From: Hippophae tibetana
Lineage: Eukaryota; Streptophyta; Magnoliopsida; Rosales; Elaeagnaceae
Assembly (NCBI GenBank): GCA_037013495.1
Contig: CM072806.1
Location: 22,271,501-22,335,500, forward strand
Length of the DNA: 64,000 nt
Reading direction: 5' to 3'
This document shows, one piece after another, positions 11,865-23,400 of this stretch. The notes below the pieces were generated by a model that made no database searches, was not told the DNA's origin, and saw nothing but the letters and a program-made list of their open reading frames with translations. A program made the translations under genes and the position numbers. Position 1 is the stretch's first letter. Every line of letters starts with the position of its first letter.

Positions 11865-13440
11865 AAAAATACTAAATATAATGTGATTTATATACATTTT
11901 AGTGTTAAAATATATTTGTTTTTGTTTAATTTTATTATTATTTTAACAAATCTATGTTTTCAAAATCATTGATATTTTTTAGGTATTTTTTGTTTTAAAA
12001 TCATTCATTTATAAACATTTGAAGAATTGTACTTAAAAGTACTTAATTACAACCAAAAAGAAAAAAAAGAAATACATATACAAGCCTTACATATGTATCA
12101 ACCAAGCTTGTAAGGGGTGAAATTAAAAAAAGTTGGAGACACGCAGTTTAATGCTGGTTGTGGCAGTGATTTATGTGTGCGACAGTACAAGTGTATCAGA
12201 TCATATTTAAATGCGTCTATAATTAAGGCATGCCACAGTAGTGGAAAAATATGTGTTGCGATACCCAATAATTTCTCACTCACGATTCACTTTCTCCTGT
12301 TCTTCTCACCATTTCTCTACTTATAAATACCCTCTCACCCTCTCAGTCTCAATCATCCCACAATTGATCCTTTTTTAATAGCTTTTCTTTAATGGTCTTC
12401 GTTTACTTTACTTTTGTTTCAAAGTTCTTCTCTCAATTTTGAGAATTGAGCAAAATTTTAGTTTATATAGTAGTTTTTGATTTAATAAGTAGTTTAGGTA
12501 GATACATTTGGATATTATCCATATACAAATCAGTAATGAAGTTTCGTACATTGAAAGATACAATAGAGGTATTAATTATAATTGTATTCTTTTACTTTCA
12601 GAATTAATTGTATATATTATTTTAATGTTATATTTATTTATCGATCATTTATTACATCTAAGTATGTCTAGCTGAATAATTCTATCGGATATTAGTTATG
12701 TTGTTATGCTTGCGAAATATTTATTCAAATGAATACTTTTATAAAATGAATTAAGTTTGTTTATTTATTCAACATTTCTAAAAAAATTATTGTGCAAAAA
12801 TTATATTGACAATATATTATTCGTAATAGATTTAAAATATGAAAGTTAAATTTAAGATCTAATTATCTAGATCTGATTTAGAATTATATTTTACTTCAAA
12901 GATTTATTATTGAAAAATATATTGAGAAAATATTTTTTATAATATATTTAATATCAAAAAGTTATGTTACATATAAATAAATCTTAAATCCAACTTTGAT
13001 ATCTTGAATAGAAGTTTAAATTGATAACTTAGATGGTTTGTTAAATTTTTAGGAACATAGCATAATTTAATCTTAATTAGCTAATTGATCATCATTGAAA
13101 GACTTTAATTAATAATAAAGGAATAATTATTTTGAGCAAGTATAATTAATTAATATATTGCATAAATTTTCTATTGAATGATTAAATATTATCTACCTAA
13201 TATTTGTTAAAATGATTCTATCTTTAATTTTATGTCAATAAATTTGATTTTTTCAAACCAAAATAATTATAACGAAATATTTAGGTATTTTTTTCATTTT
13301 AAATTTTTTGTTAAATTATTTAGAAACCACATAATTCTCTTTAGACTAATATTGGAAGTATATTTATTGTTTTTTATAAAGTAATTCATGCACTTGCGAG
13401 TTATTTATAAATTTTACAAAATTTAACTATCAAGTTTTTA
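11865..13440 (+). repeat. LTR-like repeat, copy B (Athila/Tat-type Ty3/gypsy)
   Basis: It has the same order of blocks as copy A at 855-2680: TTTTCAAAATCATTGATATTTTTTAG near 11955 (read as short separate words), CTTATAAATACC near 12320 followed by a TCTC-rich leader and 'GTTCTTCTC', 'ATCTGATTTAGA' near 12870, and 'AATTCATGCACTTGCGAG' near 13384, then ACTATCAAG-TTTTTATG. The last words resemble the segment where Athila/Tat LTRs end and the internal 'AAGTTTTTGGCG' region begins (family knowledge). An Athila-like gag relic follows about 600 bases downstream, so this is plausibly a 5' LTR. Confidence 0.6.
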
Positions 13441-13730
13441 TGCTATTCTTAGAGAGAAATAAAAAATTTAAATTTTTATTATCAAAAATATTTAAAAAAA
13501 TTGTGTTGTAAATATTTACGATTTTTATTTATTTAATTTAAAAAAATAATTTTTTTAAAATCTAAAAATTTAATTTGTCATTTATTAGTTGATATAAAAA
13601 ATGGCACATTTTTTTTATTATTTTAACTCAATTCTTTTTAATTCTTATTTATTTTTAATTTTAAGTTATTTTATTTTCTTTTTGTTACTTATTTGTTTAG
13701 TATTTTTGTGTAGTAATATGTATTTGTTGT

Positions 13731-13848
13731 ATGATATACCAAGTTAGATTGTTATAATTATGTATAATAGATAGTATGTATCATTAATTGTATGTATAAA
13801 TTTCTTGTATAATAAATTATATGTATTATAAATTGCTTATAACATAGT
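13731..13848 (+). repeat. 118-bp direct repeat, left copy
   Basis: The sequence beginning ATGATATACCAAGTTAGA recurs almost perfectly at 14489-14606; the only clear differences are one substitution (TTCTTG/TTCCTG) and a small indel near the end. The pair brackets the Athila-like gag relic and is far better preserved than it. Confidence 0.9.
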
Positions 13849-14004
13849 TGTATATTTATTTTATCTTTGTATTTTTCTACTTGACATATGATTTTAATTT
13901 TTTGTTTTCATAGTTTATCTAACGTTTGAGATCCTTATGTTATCTTCTTATATATACCTTATATAAATAATATTAATATATCTAAAGAACGGTTAAGAAG
14001 ACTA

Positions 14005-14452
14005 TACATTAAGGATTTTTATTCTACAATCCAAACATTTCCTCTCAAGATACTCACCGATGACCAATTGAAGATGTGGTGTTTCCCTTACATCTCAAAT
14101 GGCGATATAACCATTTCATAATGCTTATGATAGGTTTAAACTTTTTCTCACTCAGTGCCTCTATAATAGCTACCCTCTATAGCAACATAATCATTTTTTT
14201 TTCTATAATGGATTGACACAACAATGTCAGTTCATCATTGACAACATTGCTAGAAGAGTCATGAGAGAGAATACTACCTCAAAGATTTATAATCTCTTTG
14301 AGATTTTTGGTGCTAACTCTAAACAAAAAAACTCACGAGTGAGAAGGGTTGGATTCCATGACATAGATTTTGATACAAAAGTATATAAGCAACTTGTACA
14401 ATTGATCAAACACGTTGCGCTTCTTACATATACCATCTTTAACAAAGAATAA
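14005..14452 (+). pseudogene. Athila-type Ty3/gypsy gag relic
   Basis: The reading begins with a degenerate 'FPLKIL..D' block near 14037. After a stop and frameshift it continues as FYNGLTQQCQFIIDNIARR (about 14200-14270), then a block ending in VGFHDIDFDTKVYKQLVQLI (to about 14410). This order corresponds to Athila gag: a W-containing helical block, a 'FYNGL...IDAA' block and a 'VAGVHEID...L..QV' block (family knowledge). Stops, lost residues and the short length show that it is dead. It sits between two nearly identical 118-bp direct repeats and between LTR-like copies B and C. Confidence 0.6.
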
Positions 14453-14488
14453 TATGGATTTTATAGTACTTTGCAACTCAGTGTTGAT

Positions 14489-14606
14489 ATGATATACCAA
14501 GTTAGATTGTTATAATTATGTATAATAGATAGTATGTATCATTAATTGTATGTATAAATTTCCTGTATAATAAATTATATGTATTATAAATTGCTTATAT
14601 AACATA
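14489..14606 (+). repeat. 118-bp direct repeat, right copy
   Basis: Right-hand partner of 13731-13848. Its right edge runs directly into the partial LTR copy C, whereas the left copy's right edge does not, so one copy was probably created by a local duplication or by unequal repair. Confidence 0.88.
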
Positions 14607-15210
14607 TTTATCACAATATATTTAAAATCTAGGTTTCATATAAATCAATATTAAATCCAACTTTGACAACTTAAATAAAATTTTAAATTAATACCCCATT
14701 AAAAGTATTGATTTAGTTGGTTTGTTAATTTCTTAGGAACAAAACATAATTTAATCTTAATAAGCTAATTGATCTATGCAAAAAAGACATAATTCATTTT
14801 GATTAATAACAAAATTGATCCCCGTAAAAACAATTCGCAAAAAAAGAGAATAAATAATTTTAATTTATATATTTAATAACCTAATTAATTTTAAGTAAGT
14901 ATAATTAACTAACTAATATATCACATAAATTATTCATTGAATGATTAAATGTTTATTTGCTTAATGTTTGTTGAATCAACTTTATCTTTAATTTTATATC
15001 AATACATTAGATTTTTTCGGACCAAAATAATTGTAACATAATGTTTAGGTTTATTTTTCATTTTTAAGAATATTTTAAATTATTTAAAAACCATGTTATT
15101 CTTCTTTAGACCAACCTTAGAAGTATATTTATTACTCTTTACAAAATTATTCATGCACTTGCAAACTATTTATAAAATTTACAAAATTTGACTATCAAAG
15201 TTTTTATGCA
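14607..15210 (+). repeat. LTR-like repeat, copy C (3' part only)
   Basis: It matches the last third of copy B: TTTAAAATCTAGGTTTCATATAA, 'AAATCCAACTTTGA', 'GGAACAAAACATAATTTAAT', and the terminal 'ATTCATGCACTTGCAA' at about 15150, followed by GACTATCAAAGTTTTTATG. The promoter half is missing. It could be the truncated 3' LTR of the element whose gag relic lies just upstream. Confidence 0.6.
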
Positions 15211-15586
15211 TTATACATTAGCACACACTCAAACATTACATTGTAACCAACTTTCCCTCCAAACATAACAACGTCCACATGTGCAAAACTGTATTATTTG
15301 GTTAGCATAACTATTAGAGTCTAGTCTATTTATTAGGATAGCTAGATTGATATGGCTTTTGTTACATGCTTTACTTTTGTTAATTCTTCTTGCATATTTT
15401 CACCTTTATGTACTATCTTCAGATCACCCCCAAACTCAATGATTTACAACATTGGGTTTGAGCTGCAAGAAATGAAATTGAACATTAGAGAGGTATATAG
15501 TAAGAATGTTAGCAGGCTACTCATGGTTAAGAATATGTTGTACATTAAGCTTTCTTCGAAGAACTTTCTCTTTGATAAAGAATAAA
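15211..15586. other. no recognisable gene
   Basis: A 77-codon open frame occurs at 15352-15585 (+) but shows no motif, has no visible neighbours in frame and abuts an antisense copia relic. I do not call it as a gene. Confidence 0.45.
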
Positions 15587-17130
15587 TCAAGCTTTATATG
15601 TAATCAGTGTCACCAAATCTAAGAGAATGGATTGAACCCATGTGACATTAACTATTGCATTAGCAATATTTTGATATTCAACCTCCATGTTTGAATGAGC
15701 AATAAGAGACAGTTTCTTGGTTGACATATGAAAGAATTTTCTCCAAGAATATACAAATACCAGATGTTGAACATCTATCATCTCTACAAGAACCCTAGTC
15801 TACATCTATAAAATTAGTAAGGAGGAACTAAGTGGATTTTTGAAACTCCAAGCATAATCCAATGTTCCTTTGAGGTAATGTAAAATATATTTTGGGGTGC
15901 TATTTTTTCTACCAGTGAACTTTGGTGGTTATTACAAAAATATCATCGAACTTTGATTTTTTACATTCATACCATTAAATTTTGTAGTTGTTATGAAAAT
16001 ACCATCAAACTTGTTTTTGTTACTTTCATACCATTAAACTTTGCAAAATGTTACAAAAATTTCATCCACATCAATCAGTTAACAAGAGTTAACACTAAGT
16101 TTCCCATATTTTGATGGTACTTTTATTATATTTGTAAAGTTTAATGGTCTGAAAGTAACAAAAAAAGTTTGATGATATGTTTGTAACATTTGTGAAGTTT
16201 AATAGTATGAAAGTAATAAATCAAAGTTCAATGGTATTTTTATGACAACCTCCAAAGTTTAGTAGTAAAAAAAATATTTACTCACTACATTTTCACATCT
16301 GTCCAATGTGAAAATAAAGGATTAGCCACGAATTATTAGACTTTGTTGATAGAAAAAAAAAGATCAAGTATTTTCAAAAGTACATATTGTGAACCCTCAG
16401 CTATGCTTATGTACAAAGCAAGAGGAGAAAACACTTTACCTTTAAATGCACTCAACTAAGTAGTAGTACGTATAAGGGACAAATCAAATTTTACTTGAAC
16501 CATGTTGGCTTTAACAAGAAACTCTATGATATATTTCTTTTGAATTAGAAATAATAATACATTAGGCTATCGTTGGACATTGATATCCAATAAATAGTTG
16601 AGCACTCCAAGATCCTTTAAAATAAATTCATTATTCAAAGTTTAAATCAGAGCTTGTACTCCACTTGTATTGGATCTAATAAGAATAATGTCATCAATAT
16701 AAATAAACACATAAATTTGAGGAATGTGTAACCATTACATAGAATGACACATCTACTTTACACTAGTAAAATTCAACCTAAAAAGTGCTTGTTTTAAATT
16801 ATCAAACTAGAAACGATGAGCTAGCTTCAACCTATAAATGACCTTATTAAGCCTTATTAAGTCTAAATACATAGCCAGGATGAACATGATCTTTAAATCT
16901 TTCTAGTTGTTCCATGAACACTTCTTCTTCCAAAAGTTAATGAGAAAGACATTATTTACATCTATTTACCTTAATTCCCATCTAAAACTAATTACAAGTA
17001 TAACCACAATTCTCATGGCTCTAAATTTACTGCGTGGCTAAAGGTTTTAACAAAATCAAAGTCTAGAGTTTGATGAAACATCTTAGCTACTACCTAAGAT
17101 TTCAACTCTTCAATAATATCAATAAAAATC
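15587..17130 (-). pseudogene. Ty1/copia pol relic (reverse transcriptase-RNase H)
   Basis: Read on -, the order from about 17050 downward is RT remnants, then 'KDLG.LNYLLDINVQ' and 'QKKYIIEFLVKA' (about 16600-16520), then 'YLKGTLDYAWS' (about 15870-15850), and last an RNase H block with 'KKLSLIAHSNMEVEYQNIAN' and 'WVQSILLDL' (15587-15781). These are the standard copia RT and RNase H landmarks. Many stops and frameshifts are present, and the region is split by an inverted-repeat MITE at 15895-16285. Boundaries beyond 17130 are unclear. Confidence 0.8.
15895..16285. mobile_element. palindromic MITE inserted in the copia relic
   Basis: The left arm (GGGGTGCTATTTTTTCTACC, then GAACTTTGGTGGTTATTACA) is the reverse complement of the right arm (ending CAACCTCCAAAGTTTAGTAG, then TAAAAAAAATATTT). 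Arms of well over 100 bases pair with scattered mismatches, and the centre is near 16090. The copia reading resumes on both sides, with 'YLKGTLDY' to the left and 'FSHW' to the right (on -), which shows this is an insertion. Long inverted arms without coding capacity define a non-autonomous foldback/MITE-type element; the superfamily is not certain. Confidence 0.8.
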
Positions 17131-17259
17131 ACTTCTTTAAAAACCTATTTACTACCTACTACTATTTTATTAAGTGATCTAGGTACCAATGTCCATGTTT
17201 TATTTTCTACGTTGAAATCCACATAAAATTTTAAAAAATTAAATTTGTATTGGTTGTGT
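17131..17259. other. edge of the copia relic, AT-rich
   Basis: There is no motif beyond a possible weak continuation of copia pol on - ('WTLVPRSLNK' near 17180, a typical pre-RT word). The region leads into a tandem repeat. Confidence 0.4.
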
Positions 17260-17645
17260 AGTAAAATACATGCAAAATTTGCATGAGTTATACGAGAAAA
17301 TCCACACAAATTTGGATATAAAGAATTTTTTTTCAATTACATATTGATAAATTATTTAATTATCCTCTTTTTATAATTTTATTTTAAAATTTAGTATTTC
17401 ATAAGAAAAGAAAAGAAAAGAAAAAACAAACTTATGCGTGGATTATTCATAAAAATCCATGTAAATTTTGCATGAGTTTTGTAAATAACCCATGCAAATG
17501 TAGATATTAATTTTTTAAAATGAAAATTTGTAATTTTTTTAAATATTCCCCCTTTTATATTTTTTTAAAAATTGGAGTTTAAAAAAAACGAAAACAAAAT
17601 TTAATGAAAAATTTTACATGGATTATTCTTAGAAACCCACACCAA
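17260..17645. repeat. two-copy degenerate tandem repeat, ~190-bp period
   Basis: The block CATGCAAAATTTGCATGAGT (17270), followed by an ATTTGGATAT word, an ATTTTTTTT tract, 'TCCTCTTTTTATA' and a 'TGGATTATTCATAAAAATCC' end, is repeated from about 17459 as CATGTAAATTTTGCATGAGT and so on, to ACATGGATTATTC near 17630. The units differ by many substitutions and small indels. They are non-coding. Confidence 0.65.
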
Positions 17646-18085
17646 AAAATTCTTAAAAAAATATTTTATGATGTTATTCTATAAAACACAAACGATATCA
17701 GTAAGTTACAATGGATATAGACTATTCTTGACTTCTAGGCACAAATTCAAATATAAATAGAAAGCTTTAGATAAATATGAATTATATTTTTTATATTCAA
17801 AATCCAAACACGGTGCGAAGATATTGAATGAAAATAAAGGCATAATATTTAAGAGACCTATCAAAACTATGAACATCATGGGAAATAAAAGCATATAATT
17901 TTTGTGTGTTTGTGAGTTGTGTGGTCTCTTCAAATACTGAGAAATAAGTTTTATTTATAAAAAAATCAAACCCTAAACCTAAGTCATTGTTAAATAACAT
18001 TTATATTCCAAATAGGATTAATAATACTTATTTTTCAAGAAAATTCATATTTAAACAATAATTCTTTTTAAAGTAATTTAATTAA
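17646..18085. other. AT-rich DNA, no gene
   Basis: Short open frames on - around 17706-18000 lack motifs and overlap each other. Nothing is supported here. Confidence 0.45.
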
Positions 18086-18215
18086 AATTTTAAGATATAT
18101 TTTAGCCTATATTTTACGCTACATTTTAGTCAATATTTTAGGCTACATCTTATTTTATATTTTAGCATATAATTTACGCTATATCTTAGCCTCTATTTTA
18201 GTACATTTTTTAAAA
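18086..18215. repeat. degenerate minisatellite, TTTTAG/TTTACGCTA units
   Basis: Units of roughly 12 bases of the type TATTTTAGCCTA / TATTTTACGCTA / CATTTTAGTCAA alternate about ten times. The repeat is degenerate but clear, and non-coding. Confidence 0.8.
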
Positions 18216-18299
18216 ATAATGAAGCTCATAAAATGAAATGACGAGTGGTAATTTCAAAAGTTAGTTTAAGTTTAAATAAATATTTTAATACAAAAATCT

Positions 18300-18605
18300 T
18301 GAGCTCAATTGATCAACTCAAGACTTGATCGATCAATCATACTTAATTTTTATTTGAGGGGACTCAATCGAAGTCGAGCGAAACGAAATCGATCTAATCA
18401 CTTGATCTACAAAAACCCTTAGTTGATTGATGAAACAAAGCAAACTTTAGCACCAAAACTAATTTAAAGTGTTGTTAACATGTGTCAATGAATGTATGCT
18501 TGCAATACTAAGTGTGATACTTATGAAAGATATATTTGAAGTATAACTATTCAGAAATCAAACATTTCTTTGGTTTTTTTTGATTGATTTGATAACAAGT
18601 CTAAA
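18300..18605 (+). repeat. degenerate direct repeat, left copy (GATCGATC-rich)
   Basis: The segment with self-complementary words (CAATTGATCAACTCAAG, TTGATCGATCAATC) followed by 'AAAGTGTTGTTAACA', 'TTTGAAGTATAAC' and 'TTGATAACAAGTCTA' corresponds, in the same order, to 19540-19830. The two may be decayed terminal repeats of one element. Confidence 0.5.
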
Positions 18606-19539
18606 AAAAATTTAAATGCAAATATTTTGTCCACAAAAATTACTAGCACTTATAGACTTTACACACTCCAATTACGAGGATCATCTTAGTGAACAAATAC
18701 CCTTTTATGATATAAAATAAAATTTTGGCATGTTAGAAACCAATTTTGGCACGATGATTAAAAGGGAGTAAATCCGCACGTACTATTCAGTTTAGGATAC
18801 GATAAAAGAACACAAATTTGCTTGGTAAGTAGAGTCATTTTAGGTTGATGTTGACATTTGGTGAACAAGACAATTTAGTTAATAGTTCCTCATTTTTAGG
18901 ATTAAATCTATTCAAATAAAAGTTTTTAGCTTCGGTGTGGATGATTGAAAGAAAAGCATTAATTGATTAGGTTGAAATATCCATTGTTTTTTTATTAAAA
19001 ACCTTATAACTCGTTGGCCCAGGGTTTACAAATTTTATCTTCAACATTAGCATATAATTCTTCACCAAAGTTGGACAAAATAGTTTTTGAAATGTAAACA
19101 TAGATTCCCAGCCAAGAGTCCTAATGGTTCGTACAATACCAACTTCATGAAAATCATGCCAAATGACTCCAAGCTCAAGAAAAATAGGTCATTTAGAAAA
19201 ATAGTTTTTGAATTTTTGCTTGTAATTCTTTTGTCCACTATTGGATATTGAATGTAACTGGTGTACCGTCAAGAAGTTCATGATGTTGAGCAGCCATTGA
19301 TAATAGATGTTCAAGTTGAGAAAATGCCCATAATATCAAAAATATCAAAAAATGTCCAAGAAAGAGAAACAGAGATTTAAGAAGGGATATTTTGATAATT
19401 GTATCACTTGGCTCGAGTTGAAGAAAATATTTTAAGACTAAAAAATTATGTTCCTGATTGATTGAGACCTTACTTAATTGATCTAGCATCGTTGAGCCAT
19501 ATATTTGTAATTAACATGAGGGTACTCGATCAAAGTTCG
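18606..19539. other. DNA between the two GATCGATC-rich repeats
   Basis: No domain is recognisable. An 83-codon frame on - (19238-19489) is hydrophobic and without a motif. If the flanking repeats are terminal repeats, this is the interior of a non-autonomous element. Confidence 0.4.
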
Positions 19540-19830
19540 ACCAATCTACCATAGGCCGATCAATTGACCAAATACTCGATCGATTGAGTCCAAAATTTGC
19601 AACCCAATAGTACCTAGATTGATTTTGATTAATTATTAATCTATCTAGCATCTCGATCGATCGAGCAACACAATTTTGAGTACACAAATAATTCGAAGTG
19701 TTTTATACAGTGGGTTTGAAAATACATACAATTTTTTTTTGATATGGTATAATTTTATACCTAAAGTGTATTTATTTGAAACTCAGATGTTTTTTCAACT
19801 TTACTTGATAAAATTGATAATGAGTCTAGA
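19540..19830 (+). repeat. degenerate direct repeat, right copy (GATCGATC-rich)
   Basis: Partner of 18300-18605. It contains CTCGATCGATTGAGTCC and CATCTCGATCGATCGAGCA, then 'CGAAGTGTTTTATACA', 'TATTTGAAACTC' and 'TTGATAATGAGTCTAG'. The high density of TCGATCGA-type palindromes in otherwise AT-rich DNA is unusual. Confidence 0.5.
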
Positions 19831-20227
19831 AATTAGTTCATAGATGGAGATGATGTTTACAACCAAGTTACGTCGTGGAAACTTAGATAGATGGAGATGA
19901 GGAAGAGATATAATTTTTTTTTTACTCTTTAGATATACTTTATGGACTCATTTCTTTTAAATTTTCTTTATTATTTTATGTTATAAATTTAATAAATCTT
20001 TTATATTGTTCAAAAATTATTTTTATTAATTTTCTTTTGGTGATTTATTTTTATGAATATTTTTATTTAAAAAAAAATAGTATTCTATTTTAATCCCATA
20101 CTCTAACGACTTTTTGAATATTCATTATTGTTATGAATTTTATTGATAATATTTTGAAATTTAGGACTAATATGATATTAGGAATATTGGCCGATTTTTG
20201 TTTTTATGATTGAAAAGGACTATGTAT
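19831..20227. other. upstream flank of TRM6
   Basis: AT-rich sequence with no gene and no clear repeat, leading into the TRM6 promoter. Confidence 0.5.
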
Positions 20228-20320
20228 TGGGCTAATATACATTCATGGCCCATTTAATTCCTTGCGCTCAAAAAAAGAACTGTCGCAATTTTTAAACCCT
20301 GTAACTTCTTCAAGGGTTTA
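20228..20320 (+). promoter_or_regulatory. site II and telo-box motifs in the TRM6 promoter/leader
   Basis: TGGGCT at 20228 and GGCCCA at 20247 (reverse complement TGGGCC) match the site II core TGGGCY. AAACCCT at 20294 and its reverse complement AGGGTTT at about 20314 match the telo-box core. In Arabidopsis, site II plus telo-box pairs mark promoters of ribosomal-protein and translation-related genes (established knowledge). Their position 160-260 bases upstream of the TRM6 start suits a tRNA-modification gene. Regulation is inferred, not shown. Confidence 0.55.
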
Positions 20321-20483
20321 TGTAGTTATCATTCTTGAGTTCAAAATCAGAATCCAAGTTAGCTTCTTTTGCTCAAAGCCTCTATTTTCCTATTTCCGAT
20401 TCTTTTTTGAATTTCCATATCCTTCTAGTTTTTCTATTTAGTTTCTGTCTAGTATACTTCAATTTTTAGCAAAGAAAATAATC

Positions 20484-23400
20484 ATGTCTGCAGATAACCA
20501 TGAAATCAATATCATCAAAAACCCTAGACTTACATGGGATGGTTGCAGTGTCTTGCTCGACATCAATGACGGTGATCGTCTGGTTTTCGCTCGCCTCTCG
20601 GCGGCCGCGTAAGTAGTATTCTTTGCCCAACTTCTCTCTTCAGGACTTAGTTATTGTAATGTTGTTGGGATTAGTGAGTTTGAGGCTTAACTTGTTAATT
20701 AATGAACTTTGCAGCAAATTGAAGATTGGGAATAAGAATTGCTCCCTTCAACCATTGATTGGCTGCCCCTTCGGTTCTGTGTTTCGTGTTGAAACTGGTA
20801 GTCAGGGGCCTTATTTATCTCTATCTAATTCTAATACAGAAGGTTTAGCTGGTAAAGTGTTTTTATTTAGACTTTATATGATATTAATTGATCAGTTTTA
20901 ATCGTTATATTATATACTATGTCTCATTTATAGACTCATATGCTAAGTTGCTGTCAGTTTCTAGGCAATTGGAGAATAGCTCTTTCCCCCCCCCTGTATT
21001 GGCTTATTATATATCTTTATATTATTTGATTTTTGTTACCGGAATTTTCATGATAGGTAATAACACACATGAAAATTGTAATGACAATAAAGACGAGTCT
21101 AGAGACAATCGAACATTAGTTGATGACAATAAAGCTCAAAGCCTAACTAGTGAAGACATAGATGCAATGCGAAGGTGATAGTCATCTCTACTTCTATCTG
21201 TACACTGCTTGTACATCTCTATTAGAATAGTAGTTTTTAACCTATTATGAAACCCAAGAAAAATAGGGTTGTTTTCTTAGTTGTCATTTATTGTATGTTT
21301 TTTCTTTTCCATTGTCATTTATTATTCTTTTCCATTTTTCTTTGCGATTCATGATTTTTATCCTTTATTATTTTTCCTCCCTTTTTGCGGTCGGGATGGA
21401 GATTGAGTTGAATAAAATTTGTGGCATTTTGTTTCTCTTCTAGTGATGATAAAATCATTGTTTCACAATCATGCACTGTGCTGCCAGTTTATTTAGTTTA
21501 CAACTTTCTTTTCCCCAATAAGGCTTCAAAGTACCATATTTGATGCAGTCAGGGTGCAACAGGCAATGAAATAGTTGAAGCTCTTATAACCAACAGTGCA
21601 ACATTTGAAAAGAAAACATTGTTCTCTCAGGTAGCCAAGTCATCTTAAATTTTTAAATACAGATATTTCTTACTACTGTAACTGTAGGTAACTAATTGTT
21701 TGTCAGCAGGAGAAATATCGGATTAAGAAGCAAAAGAAGTATGCACCAAAAGTACTTTTGCGGCGTCCTTTTGCACGGAGGTTGACATACCTTTCAATAT
21801 GATTTTATTTGTAGTTTTATTTGTCGATTTTTCTTTCAATTTATTTACTTCTAAGTTGTCTTTAGGATATAGTAATGCAAATGAAAGTTCTTATATCCAT
21901 TCAATTGATTCATGGTTTTTATTTTCCACACAGTATTTGTGAGGCTTACTTCAAGAAGCATTCTGCCAGAATTGGGTAAGTATGCCTGCTGCTTATGAAA
22001 TTCATGTATATTCGAATAGCAATGTTACAACTTTGGAAAAAAATGAGAATGTACTAAGGACATGCTATTAAATGTGATTGTGTTTGGTCCTTTGTCCTCT
22101 GCCCTTTCTTTCAAGGCCTTGTTGTCTCTTTGCCTTGAAAGGAAAGCCCTTATTATCTTTGGTTCTTTGTTTACGATGAATTAGCTTAATAAAATAAGCT
22201 TTTGTAGTTTACGCATCACTTGTCTTTTAATTGTTCAGGTTCATGAGGATAGACGCTTTATCGCTTCTGTTGTCCTTATCTAATGTTTCTGCAAATTCTG
22301 ACATCCTTGTTGTGGATATGGTTGGAGGTTTACTTACTGGAGCTGTGGCAGAGCGTTTGGGAGGTTAGTCTATGTTTCATTGACAAGTGCCTTGTGTGCT
22401 GTTTTATGAGGATTAATGTGTGAAATAGTCTAGAAGATCTTCTGTATGGGGCTGTGGAAAATTCATTATTTACATTGACTTTAAGGTGAAACATCTGTAT
22501 ATAGTTATCTGGTTTTGCATTGTTTCTTCAATGTGCTCTAAATTCCATGATAATGGACAGTTGTGTTTTCCTTGTTCAATGTATACTTGAGTTTTCAATT
22601 TCCTACATGGGCTATATATTTATTTTGGTGGTGAACGAGGGAAAAGGAAAGTTATAGGCTTAATGCATTCACTGCCTTGATTGTTGTTATGATATTGTAC
22701 GTTTGACAGGCACGGGTTCTGTGTGTAATACATATATTGGACCTACACCTTATCCTATGGAGATAGTGAGGATATTCAACTTCAGTAATGACATTTGCAA
22801 GAGGTATACTTCCCTTTTGACTTTCTCTGTACATTGCCCGCAAAATTCTTTTGGATATAAAGGTATATTTACCCATAGTTGGTATTGTGCTGCACATATG
22901 TATGATAGAAGTATATTTTAGCTGAGATTTTTTTAGATGATGAAATGTAAGACCTCTATTCATTTGTTTCACTATTAAATTAGGGATTTGTCGCCTGCTA
23001 GAAGTAGTATTCATAATTTTGTATCACCGTTTAAGAAATAACCATAGAAACGATGGAACCCACTATACCCATTTCTATTTAGTACCTTTTTTCCCCCTCC
23101 TTTTTTGATACTTATTTATTATTTCGAGGTAAAAAAACTAGAAAAAATTGTGGTCGGGAAGGTTATAGTAGCAAAAGCCATTGGCATTTTTATTTTACAC
23201 CGGAAGAATCTGTTCTGTCATTAATAGACTAGGAAAAGGAAAGCAAATTATATGTGTTAAGGGCTTTCTTGTTGACTCCTTAATTGATGAGGTAGTTAGA
23301 TGCCACTGCTTGATCTTCCCCATTGAATCTGCTGCAATGCCTTATTGGTTTAGCTTAAACTGAATGATACTTCTCGTTTAAGATACTTGTTGACTTATTA

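Noticed and set aside
17260..18215. Regularly repeated units as a CRISPR-like array
   Set aside because: The units are degenerate, directly abutting and without unique spacers, in a plant nuclear context.
22652..23014. 120-codon open frame on - opposite TRM6
   Set aside because: It is antisense to TRM6 exon 8 and its introns and shows no domain; the sense exon is well supported.
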